Assembly: GCA_903897565.1 (NCBI GenBank)
Contig: CAIUCF010000810.1
Location: 1 to 6,545, forward strand
Source of the DNA: an uncultured Rhodospirillales bacterium
GTDB lineage: Bacteria > Pseudomonadota > Alphaproteobacteria > ATCC43930 > CGMCC-115725
Reading direction: 5' to 3'
Length of the DNA stretch: 6,545 nt
The position numbers and the translations under genes are program-made. Below are positions 1-6,357 of the stretch, piece after piece (the stretch's first letter is position 1; each line of letters begins with the position of its first letter). The notes beneath the pieces were generated by a model. That model was given only the letters and a program-made list of their open reading frames with translations. It was not told the DNA's origin and did not search any database.

Positions 1-1
1 C

Positions 2-277
2 CTGGTCGGCGGTCTCGGCGGCGTCCAGTTCCGCGAGGCGATGAGCGGGGCCGTGCATGGCACACAGCATCTCACCGACCTGATCGGCGCACCCCCCCTC
101 GTCGCGGTGCCGACCATCTACAGCCAGAGCGATCTCAAGAAGCGTCGTCGCGGTCGTGTCTTCACGGTCGTGGGCGTGGTGATCGGGTTTGCCATCCTCG
201 TTATGCTCTACAATTATTTCGTCACGCCGCTCGACGTGCTGTGGAGCGTGATTGCGCTCAAGCTCGGGCTTACCTGA
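2..277 (+). CDS. Wzz/GNVR-family polysaccharide chain-length determinant, C-terminal fragment
   Basis: The frame is open from base 2 to a TGA at 275-277 and gives the last 91 residues of a protein whose start lies left of the window. It begins with a short Gly-rich hydrophobic tail, probably the end of a transmembrane helix. A cytoplasmic segment follows with the motif LIGAPPLVAVPTI (about residues 47-59 of the fragment), which matches the 'PVLGxIP' motif after the second membrane helix of Wzz-type co-polymerases. A basic KKRRRGR stretch leads into a further helix (VFTVVGVVIGFAILVMLYNYF) and a PLDVLW tail. As I recall it, this extra C-terminal helix is typical of the GNVR proteins in exosortase-linked EPS loci rather than of classical Wzz. 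Known members sit in the inner membrane and control polymer length with a partner kinase. The next gene, 25 bases downstream, is such a kinase. The family call is fairly firm; the exact subfamily is inferred, because the periplasmic domain is not visible. Confidence 0.78.
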   Translation: MVGGLGGVQFREAMSGAVHGTQHLTDLIGAPPLVAVPTIYSQSDLKKRRRGRVFTVVGVVIGFAILVMLYNYFVTPLDVLWSVIALKLGLT

Positions 278-288
278 TGTCACCGGCC

Positions 289-293
289 GGGAG
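289..293 (+). promoter_or_regulatory. Ribosome binding site for the CpsD-like kinase (decides a GTG start)
   Basis: GGGAG lies nine bases before the GTG at 303. An in-frame TTG at 297 is only three bases away, which is too close. A more upstream in-frame TTG at 252 would overlap the end of the preceding gene and has no comparable site. This supports translation from 303. Confidence 0.6.
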
Positions 294-302
294 ATTTTGA
301 TC

Positions 303-1157
303 GTGGACAGGCTTGAAAAAGCGCTTGAAAAGGCCCGTGAACAACGTCAGGGCGCACTGGGCGGGGCGCCGCCCCCGCTGGTGCCGCCCTTGACGGCGAC
401 GGACGCGCCCCTGGCTCCGGCGGCACGAACGGCCGCCGCGGCTGCGGCAATGGCGCCGGATCTGGCGCCGGCGTCGCGGAAGATCACCTTGTCGGAGGTC
501 GCACTCGACGAGCACCGGATCATCGCGCGGATGGGGCGCGACCCCAACGCCGACATCTTTCGGATCCTGCGAACCAAGGTGCTCCACCTGCTGACACAGA
601 ACAACTTTCGTTCGATCGCGGTGACCAGCGCCAATTACGGCGATGGCAAGACCACGATCGCGACCAATCTGGCGCTCAGTCTGGCGCTCGACGTCAAGCA
701 GACCGTCTGCCTGGTGGATCTGGATTTCCGCCGGCCGAACCTGCATGCCTGCCTCGGCCTCTCGCCGGATGTCGGCCTCGGTGATTATCTGCTGGCCGAT
801 ACGCCGGTCTCGGATTGCATGCTCCGCCCGGCCGACCGCCTTGTCGTGCTGCCGACCAGCCGGGCCCTGGAGAACTCGTCCGAGACCCTGGCATCGCCGA
901 AGATGATGGCGCTCGCGACCGAGCTCAAGACCCGTTACCCCGACCGCATCATCATCTACGACATGCCGCCGCTGTTGGCGCAGGACGACACCATCGCGTT
1001 CCTGCCGAACGTCGACGGGGTCATCCTCGTTGTGCAGGACGGTGTCAGCCAAGTCGACGATCTGCGCCAGTGCCTGCACTACCTCGAGGGCCACACGCTG
1101 ATCGGCACCGTCCTCAACAAGTCCTATGAGCGGAGCTTCAACCGCAAGAACCCGTGA
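303..1157 (+). CDS. CpsD/CapB-family tyrosine-protein kinase-like P-loop ATPase (exosortase-locus type)
   Basis: A 284-residue cytoplasmic protein from a GTG start. It opens with a charged amphipathic segment, MDRLEKALEKAREQR, typical of the exosortase-associated branch of this family. A Pro/Ala-rich low-complexity linker follows (about residues 21-58), then the P-loop domain: Walker A at residues 109-118 (SANYGDGKTT, Lys116), the BY-kinase Walker A' around 135-143 (VCLVDLDFR, Asp139 and Asp141), and Walker B around 216-223 (IIIYDMPP, Asp220). The family couples ATP hydrolysis and autophosphorylation to the chain-length protein, and the gene just upstream encodes such a protein. The usual C-terminal tyrosine cluster is absent; only Tyr275 remains near the end (KSYERSFNRKNP). 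Kinase activity is therefore a family inference, and the protein could act mainly as a ParA/MinD-like ATPase partner. The gene lies 25 bases after its neighbour, so co-transcription is likely. Confidence 0.88.
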   Translation: MDRLEKALEKAREQRQGALGGAPPPLVPPLTATDAPLAPAARTAAAAAAMAPDLAPASRKITLSEVALDEHRIIARMGRDPNADIFRILRTKVLHLLTQNNFRSIAVTSANYGDGKTTIATNLALSLALDVKQTVCLVDLDFRRPNLHACLGLSPDVGLGDYLLADTPVSDCMLRPADRLVVLPTSRALENSSETLASPKMMALATELKTRYPDRIIIYDMPPLLAQDDTIAFLPNVDGVILVVQDGVSQVDDLRQCLHYLEGHTLIGTVLNKSYERSFNRKNP

Positions 1158-1163
1158 TGTGAA

Positions 1164-1188
1164 CCACCCGCGGCATCACCGCGGGTGG
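1164..1188 (+). terminator. Perfect 10-bp hairpin after the kinase gene, without a T-run
   Basis: CCACCCGCGG (1164-1173) and CCGCGGGTGG (1179-1188) form a perfect GC-rich stem around the five-base loop CATCA, starting seven bases after the kinase stop codon. The sequence that follows (AGGGAAAAGC) has no run of T on this strand, and none lies on the other side for the opposite strand. It therefore lacks the second half of a canonical intrinsic terminator. It may be a weak terminator or attenuator, or a 3'-end stabilising hairpin, that tunes expression of the downstream ATPase gene. The structure is certain; the role is inferred. Confidence 0.45.
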
Positions 1189-1277
1189 AGGGAAAAGCTT
1201 GAGACTGCATTGATCCTGGGATGGCCGGGTCGGTCTGATGATCTGATCGCACCGGCCGTCTTCCGAGCACCTGATCT

Positions 1278-1281
1278 GGGA
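1278..1281 (+). promoter_or_regulatory. Ribosome binding site for the AAA ATPase gene
   Basis: GGGA lies seven bases before the ATG at 1289 and supports that start. The rest of the 131-base gap (1158-1288) holds the hairpin listed separately. I saw no convincing sigma-70 promoter in it. Confidence 0.4.
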
Positions 1282-1288
1282 CCGCGAT

Positions 1289-2173
1289 ATGTACGAGCAA
1301 TTTTACGGGCTGCGCGAGAAGCCGTTCTCGCTGCTGCCCGACGCCGAGTTCCTCTACCTCAGCACCCGCCATCGCCGGGCTCTGAGCCTGCTGGATTACG
1401 GCATTGCCGCGCGCGCGGGTTTCGTCGTCATCACCGGCGAGGTCGGCACCGGCAAGACCACCATCCTGCGCCGCTTTCTCCGCAAGACCGACGCCAGCCT
1501 CACCGTCGGCCTCGTCACCAATGCCAGCGCTGCGCACCAGGGCATGCTGGACTGGGTCTCGACCGCCTTCGATCTCGCCCATCAGGGCCGCGACCATATC
1601 ACGCTCTATAATCAGTTCGTGGATTTCCTGATCGCGCAGTACAGCGCCGGCAAGCGCACCGTACTCGTGGTCGACGAGGCGCAGAACCTCACGGTCCAGA
1701 TGCTCGAAGATCTGCGCATGCTCTCGAACGTGAACAACGAGAAGGACGCGCTGCTGCAGATCGTCCTGGTCGGTCAGCCGGAATTGCTGGCCACGCTGAA
1801 CCGCCAGGAACTGCGGCAGTTCGCGCAGCGCATTTCCGTGCATTATCATCTCGAGCCGTTGGGCGCGACGGAGACCGTCGCCTATATCCGCCATCGCCTC
1901 GGCGTGGTCGGCGGTGCGCCGACCTTGTTCGATGACGACGCCTGTGCGGCGATCCATTATTTCAGCGGCGGCGTGCCCCGTCTGACCAACCTCCTGTGCG
2001 ATCTCGCCCTGACATATGGTTTCGCTGATGGCGCAAATCCGGTATCGATCGACACGGTCATCGATGTCGTCATGGATCGCAATCAATCAGGCCTGACGGC
2101 ATTTCGGGCGATCCCCGAGGCGCTCGACCGAGACGGCGTCAAAGCGCTGATCTCGCAATCAACGACAAATTAA
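1289..2173 (+). CDS. ExeA-like AAA ATPase, PEP-CTERM/exosortase-locus secretion ATPase family
   Basis: A 294-residue protein beginning MYEQFYGLREKPFSLLPD, the hallmark N-terminus of ExeA/GspA-type ATPases. Walker A is at residues 50-58 (GEVGTGKTT, Lys56). Walker B is at 125-132 (VLVVDEAQ, Asp129/Glu130). A sensor-1-like strand is at 158-166 (IVLVGQPEL), an arginine-finger candidate at Arg181 (QFAQRI), and a sensor-2 region at 226-240 (SGGVPRLTNLLCDLA). It has no membrane helix or signal peptide. It also lacks the C-terminal membrane and peptidoglycan-binding parts of full-length ExeA. The length and this trimmed layout fit the putative secretion ATPase of PEP-CTERM loci, whose known neighbours are exactly the chain-length protein, kinase and TPR lipoprotein seen here. 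It is probably a cytoplasmic energy-supplying factor for EPS export or assembly; its biochemical role is not established. It lies 131 bases after the kinase gene and 26 bases before the lipoprotein gene. Confidence 0.9.
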   Translation: MYEQFYGLREKPFSLLPDAEFLYLSTRHRRALSLLDYGIAARAGFVVITGEVGTGKTTILRRFLRKTDASLTVGLVTNASAAHQGMLDWVSTAFDLAHQGRDHITLYNQFVDFLIAQYSAGKRTVLVVDEAQNLTVQMLEDLRMLSNVNNEKDALLQIVLVGQPELLATLNRQELRQFAQRISVHYHLEPLGATETVAYIRHRLGVVGGAPTLFDDDACAAIHYFSGGVPRLTNLLCDLALTYGFADGANPVSIDTVIDVVMDRNQSGLTAFRAIPEALDRDGVKALISQSTTN

Positions 2174-2180
2174 ACTTGCT

Positions 2181-2185
2181 GGAGG
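2181..2185 (+). promoter_or_regulatory. Ribosome binding site GGAGG for the TPR lipoprotein gene, with long spacing
   Basis: GGAGG sits in the 26-base gap between the ATPase stop and the lipoprotein ATG at 2200. The spacing is 14 bases, longer than the usual 5-10. The only other in-frame starts are a TTG at 2176, which lies before the site, and an ATG at 2212, which is 26 bases away. The ATG at 2200 remains the best choice. Confidence 0.5.
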
Positions 2186-2199
2186 CGTCGCGTATCCCG

Positions 2200-4590
2200 A
2201 TGACATATCGTATGAAGCTGCGGTTGATGACCGTCCTGGCGACGGGTCTCCTCCTGCAGGCTTGCGACAGCAAGCATGATCGCGAGGTAAAATACCTCGA
2301 GCACGGCAAGGAACTGCTGGCGCAGGGCGATTTCGACCGGGCACAGATTGAATTCAAGAACGCCGCCCGCATCAACCCGACCGACGCCGAGCCGCGGTAC
2401 TACATCGGCCTGGTTCGTGAAAGTGAAGGCGATCTCAACAACGCCTTCGTCGCGTTCTCGGTCGCGGCCCAGCAGAATCCGCATTTCGACCCGGCGCTGT
2501 TGAAGCTGGCTCGCTACTACTTCTCCGCCGGCAAGACCGACGAAGCCGCGTCTCGTGTGGCGACCGTGCTGGCCGACCAACCTGACAATTCCGAGGCCCA
2601 CGCCCTTCAGGCGGCGATCTTCTTGCGCAACGGGCGCTATGAGGATTGCGAGCGCGAGGCCCTGACCGCGCTCAATCGCGATCCGCCGAGCATCGTCGCG
2701 CGCTCGGTGCTGGCCGGCCTCTACGGTGCCGAGGGCAAGCTCGATGCTGCCGCCAAGGTCGTCGACGACGGCATCGATCTCAACAAGACCGACGTCTCGC
2801 TGGTTCTGCTCAAGGCGCAGCTGTTCCAGAAATATCCGAGCCCCGGCAAGGTCGACGAGGCTTACAAGACCCTGCTCGAGCGGCGACCCGTCGACGCCAA
2901 TTTCCGCGATCAGGTGGCGAAGCATTACGTCATCAAGAAGGATCTCGACACCGCCGAGAGCGTGCTGCGCGATGGTGTCCGCCTGGCGCCGACCGACAAG
3001 CTGATGAAGCAGGGATTGGTCGTGTTCCTCAGCGATCTTCGTGGTCTGGCTGCTGCAGAGAAGGAAATCCGCGGCTACATGGCGGCGGATCCGCAGAACG
3101 ACGACTACTACTTCTGGCTCGCCGAACTCTACGTGAAGTATTCCGCGGCCGATCGGGCGATGGCCTTGCTCAACGAACTCGTGCAGAAGCGCGGTCTCGA
3201 GCAGCCCGGCCTCGATGCCCGCACCACCCTGGCCCGGATCACCTTCCAGCACGGCGATGCGGCGCTGGCCGGGAAGCTGCTTTCCGTGGTGCTCGCCGCG
3301 GACCCCGGCAACAAGGATGCGCTGTTCGTACGGGCGCGCATCGAGTTCGACCAGGGTAAGTTCGAAAGCTCGATCTCCGATCTGCGGACGATCCTGAGGA
3401 GTGATCCGAACTCCGAATCCGCGATGCAACTCCTGTCTGAAGCGCTGCTGAGCGAAGGTCATGTCGACCTCGCCATCGATACCCTCAGCACTCTGGTGCA
3501 GACGGTGCCGACGAATATTCCCGCGCGCGTCCGCCTGGCACAGCTGTATCACGCCAACCACGATACCAAGCGCGCGCTCGACTCGTTGCACGACCTTCTC
3601 AAGGTGGCACCCGACTACAATGTCGCCTGGGAAAGCCTGGCCCGGATCGAAATCGACGCCAAGGATTGGGCGGCGGCAGAGGCCGCGATCACCAAGCTCG
3701 ACAGCTTCCCTGGCCAGACCCAGACCGCGAATTACCTGCGCGGCGAGAGCGAGCGCCGTCAGGGCCATATCGATCGCGCCATCGGTTACTTCACCGCGAT
3801 CGTGAAGGCGGAGCCTGATTCCGGTCTCAGCGAGCGCGCCCAGGCCGACCTGGTACAATGCTACGCTCAGAAGGGCAGCGCCGGCGACGCGCTCGCGACG
3901 CTCACCAGCCTCCATGTCGATACTGCCTACGCCCATACCCTTGCCGGAGAACTCAATCTCAATCTGCGACGGCCGGATGACGCGATCCGCGAGTTCCAGC
4001 GCGCGATCGAGCAGAAGGGCAATCGGGCCGATCCCTATCTCCAACTGGCGCGGCAATATTTCACGACCGGCAAGGTCAAGGATGCCGAGGCCGTGCTCAA
4101 GCAGGGCATCGCCGACGTCCCCGCAGATCAGCGGCCCCGGATGATGCTGGGCGACATCCAGACCGAGCAGGGAGAATACAACGAGGCGATTCAGAACTAT
4201 CAGGCGCTGCTCGATATCAATCCCGGCCTCGATGCCGCGGCCAACAACATCGCCGAGCTGATCGCCGATTATCGCTACACCGACCCGGCGGCGCTCGAGC
4301 AGGCGCGGCTGGCGGCTGATCGCTTCCAGACCTCGAACAACCCGTTGCTGCTCGACACGGTCGGCTGGGTCTACTACCGCCAGGGCAATTTCGAGCAGGC
4401 GACGACGTTCCTCGAGCGAGCGATCGCCGCGGGCAAGGTGCCGGCCCAGGTCCATTATCACTACGCCGCGGTGCTGCTGAAGCAGAACAAGAAGGACAAG
4501 GCGAAGCAGGAATTGGTGCTCGCGACGGCGGGCAACGCCAAGTACCCCGGCCTCGACGACGCCAAGCAGCTGCTTGCGACCCTGCCGTAA
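2200..4590 (+). CDS. prsT: PEP-CTERM/exosortase-system TPR-repeat lipoprotein (PrsT-like)
   Basis: A 796-residue protein. The N-terminus has basic residues (MTYRMKLRLM), a hydrophobic stretch and a lipobox LQAC with Cys22, so a signal-peptidase-II lipoprotein is predicted. The residue after the Cys is Asp23; in E. coli, Asp at this position favours retention in the inner membrane. The rest is tetratricopeptide-like repeats end to end, with recurrent units such as AQGDFDRAQIEFKNAARINP near the start and GWVYYRQGNFEQATTFLERA near the end. I saw no catalytic motif. Size and layout match the TPR lipoprotein known from exosortase-linked EPS loci; those I know are somewhat longer, around 900 residues. 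TPR proteins act as scaffolds, so a periplasmic platform for EPS assembly or export is likely. It follows the ATPase gene by 26 bases and ends just before a strong terminator, so it is probably the last gene of the operon. The family call is solid; the gene symbol is by analogy. Confidence 0.88.
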   Translation: MTYRMKLRLMTVLATGLLLQACDSKHDREVKYLEHGKELLAQGDFDRAQIEFKNAARINPTDAEPRYYIGLVRESEGDLNNAFVAFSVAAQQNPHFDPALLKLARYYFSAGKTDEAASRVATVLADQPDNSEAHALQAAIFLRNGRYEDCEREALTALNRDPPSIVARSVLAGLYGAEGKLDAAAKVVDDGIDLNKTDVSLVLLKAQLFQKYPSPGKVDEAYKTLLERRPVDANFRDQVAKHYVIKKDLDTAESVLRDGVRLAPTDKLMKQGLVVFLSDLRGLAAAEKEIRGYMAADPQNDDYYFWLAELYVKYSAADRAMALLNELVQKRGLEQPGLDARTTLARITFQHGDAALAGKLLSVVLAADPGNKDALFVRARIEFDQGKFESSISDLRTILRSDPNSESAMQLLSEALLSEGHVDLAIDTLSTLVQTVPTNIPARVRLAQLYHANHDTKRALDSLHDLLKVAPDYNVAWESLARIEIDAKDWAAAEAAITKLDSFPGQTQTANYLRGESERRQGHIDRAIGYFTAIVKAEPDSGLSERAQADLVQCYAQKGSAGDALATLTSLHVDTAYAHTLAGELNLNLRRPDDAIREFQRAIEQKGNRADPYLQLARQYFTTGKVKDAEAVLKQGIADVPADQRPRMMLGDIQTEQGEYNEAIQNYQALLDINPGLDAAANNIAELIADYRYTDPAALEQARLAADRFQTSNNPLLLDTVGWVYYRQGNFEQATTFLERAIAAGKVPAQVHYHYAAVLLKQNKKDKAKQELVLATAGNAKYPGLDDAKQLLATLP

Positions 4591-4608
4591 CGCGGCGCGC
4601 TCACGCAC

Positions 4609-4644
4609 AACCCCTCGGGTCGATCAGACCCGAGGGGTTTTTTT
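4609..4644 (+). terminator. Strong rho-independent terminator closing the plus-strand EPS operon
   Basis: A perfect 13-bp stem pairs 4609-4621 with 4627-4639 around a five-base loop (GATCA). A run of seven T (4638-4644) follows, overlapping the end of the stem. It starts 18 bases after the lipoprotein stop codon. The T-run is on the plus strand only; on the other side there are just two T before a G. It is therefore directional for the plus-strand genes, although its stem could also slow transcripts arriving from the convergent exosortase gene, which ends 25 bases away. Confidence 0.93.
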
Positions 4645-4668
4645 GTTATCCGGCGGGTAGCAGGAGGC

Positions 4669-6231
4669 CTACAGGTAGCTGTCGAAGGAGGGGGTCGCAG
4701 CATTGAGGAAATGCGACAGCCGCGCGTCGGCCGCGGCGGCGCTCTCGCTCGGGCCGACCGGGGTCACCAGCCGGACCAGCGAGCCGTCCGAGCGGTTCAT
4801 CGTGATCGCATCGATCAGAAGGTACCATTTGGCGGCGTATTGGTTGGTGATGTCACGCCCGCGCTCGTTGAACCAGTAGTAAATTATGGCGGAGCTGCCG
4901 CCGCGCTTGATCAGCATGCGTGTCACGTGCAGCGGCGGCCGATTGCCGATGCGATTGACGGCATATGTCGCGGACTCGACGACCTGCCATCCGCCCGCAG
5001 GGACGCAGTTCGAGGGTGAGTGGATCGAGTTGTTGAGGTCCTGGCGCTGGTAATAGGCGATATAGAGATTGACCGAGCCCGCCTCTTTGCTGCTCACGTA
5101 GTCCGCCGACCAATAGTCGGTCAGATTCAGCGCCGCCAGCATGCTCTTCTCGAGCGGCGCGAGACGACCCTCCCAGTCGGCGATGACGATCGGGAAGCCC
5201 GACAGCGAGGCGTGCGGGGGGATCGTCACGGCACGCTTCGACAAGGCCCCGGTATTGGCGACGAGCCCCATCACCATCGCCAGGGTCAACGCCGCCATCG
5301 CGGGCGCACCGACGATCGAGCGTGCCGAGAACCGCATCTTCTGGGGGAGCGAAAGGTAGTGGAGCCGAAACTCGCCCGGCTTGCCGATCCGCCGCAGGAG
5401 ATACACCTCGGCCATCAGCATCAGGGCGCAGAGCAGGAAGATCGTCCAGCCTTCCATTTCATGCAGCACGCCCTGGGCCATGGCGATGCCCCATTTGTCG
5501 ACGGTGACGCCGATCAGGGCGATGCGCAGGCTATTCATGCCGATGGTCAGCGGGACCGAGCTCAAGAAGATGATCAGGCGCTTCCAGGTCGCCGCGCAGT
5601 AGAGATAGGCGACGATGAAGGCAAAACTCATGAGCGGGAACAGGTACCGCAGCCCGCTGCAGGCATCCGCGACCTGGAGCTGGATGCCGCCGAGATCGAT
5701 CACATTGCCTTCCTGGTAGACCGGCACGCCCAGCCCGTCGAGGACCATGACGCCGAGGCTGGACGAGATCAGCTGCATCTGCGCCGACAGGGCCACGAAG
5801 ATCAATTGCGGCAGCGGGACGGCGAAGAACAGGCAGATGAAGCCGGGCAGCATGACCTTCAGGATCGCAAACCCGAATATCGTGGCGCACAGACCCATCA
5901 ATGCGACGATGAAGCCATAGAGGGCGATGACGTCGAACGTCGATAATTCGCCGATCGCGAGCAACAGCAGGCCCGCGACGAGCAGCGTCAACCCCCACCA
6001 GGATGGCTCCGGCTCGACGCGCTTTTCGATCAGGCGATGCCAGGCGATCAACGCCGCAATCGGCGGCAGCAGATACGCGTGGCTGTATTCTTCCTTTTGC
6101 CAGTAGCCGAGGACAACCGCGAGCGGGTGCTCGAACGCGGCGACCAGCAAGAGCATTCCGACGAAGAAGACGATCAGCGGAACAAGGCCCAGGGGGAACC
6201 TAATATTCTGGTCGCTACTCGAAACGGTCAT
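4669..6231 (-). CDS. xrtD: Exosortase fused to an EpsI/DUF3485 domain (XrtD-type, VPLPA-CTERM-specific class)
   Basis: A 520-residue inner-membrane protein read from ATG at 6231. Residues 1-280 form the multi-helix exosortase core. The early motif EEYSHAYLLPPIAALIAW (47-64) is typical of the family. The catalytic residues are Cys191 (ADACSGLR), Arg236 (MNSLRI) and His257 (GVLHEMEGW). A further helix (about 305-328) leads to a periplasmic EpsI-like domain (about 335-515) with the conserved HSPSNCVPAGGW segment (404-415; His404, Cys409). Exosortases cleave C-terminal sorting tags of secreted proteins by a cysteine-dependent transpeptidase-like reaction. The one-chain exosortase-EpsI fusion, usual in XrtD, points to substrates of the VPLPA-CTERM class; that specificity is inferred from architecture. 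The gene converges with the EPS operon, with 78 bases between the stop codons. No clear Shine-Dalgarno precedes the ATG, so initiation may be weak. An ATG 22 bases upstream is out of frame. All key residues are intact. Confidence 0.88.
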   Translation of the reverse strand: MTVSSSDQNIRFPLGLVPLIVFFVGMLLLVAAFEHPLAVVLGYWQKEEYSHAYLLPPIAALIAWHRLIEKRVEPEPSWWGLTLLVAGLLLLAIGELSTFDVIALYGFIVALMGLCATIFGFAILKVMLPGFICLFFAVPLPQLIFVALSAQMQLISSSLGVMVLDGLGVPVYQEGNVIDLGGIQLQVADACSGLRYLFPLMSFAFIVAYLYCAATWKRLIIFLSSVPLTIGMNSLRIALIGVTVDKWGIAMAQGVLHEMEGWTIFLLCALMLMAEVYLLRRIGKPGEFRLHYLSLPQKMRFSARSIVGAPAMAALTLAMVMGLVANTGALSKRAVTIPPHASLSGFPIVIADWEGRLAPLEKSMLAALNLTDYWSADYVSSKEAGSVNLYIAYYQRQDLNNSIHSPSNCVPAGGWQVVESATYAVNRIGNRPPLHVTRMLIKRGGSSAIIYYWFNERGRDITNQYAAKWYLLIDAITMNRSDGSLVRLVTPVGPSESAAAADARLSHFLNAATPSFDSYL

Positions 6232-6357
6232 TGATCAGGTCGCCCGACACCATTGAAGGGATCGCTTCGCCGCTGCCGGCTTGTACCCTCGAAGGCCTGA
6301 AGAATACCGCCTAGGCCAGCAGGTGGGAAGCGTCCTGATCCGCGCACCTTTCGTCTG
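6232..6357. other. Intergenic region between the CoA transferase fragment and the exosortase gene
   Basis: This 126-base gap should hold any promoter dedicated to the exosortase. I saw no good Shine-Dalgarno near the ATG, no strong intrinsic terminator for the CoA transferase, and no convincing -35/-10 pair. Separate transcription and read-through from the CoA transferase both remain possible. Confidence 0.4.

Noticed and set aside
1222..1257. A GGCCGG / CCGGCC inverted repeat upstream of the ATPase gene as an operator
   Set aside because: Only six bases pair across a long spacer in a GC-rich background, so it is likely chance.
1124..2086. A 320-codon minus-strand frame opposite the AAA ATPase gene
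   Set aside because: No family motif is seen, and the plus-strand frame carries all AAA motifs. It is a codon-bias shadow.
2170..4608. An 812-codon open frame antisense to the whole TPR lipoprotein gene
   Set aside because: Its translation is low-complexity and rich in Arg, Val, Gly and Ile, with no recognisable domain. The plus-strand frame has a lipobox and TPR repeats. Such long antisense frames are expected opposite GC-biased genes.
5020..5946. A 308-codon plus-strand frame opposite the exosortase gene
   Set aside because: The product is rich in His, Arg, Asp and Gln with no domain, while the minus strand encodes an intact exosortase.
6293..6317. GGCCT...AGGCC as a terminator for the CoA transferase gene
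   Set aside because: The stem is five bases with a 15-base loop and no T-run, too weak to support.
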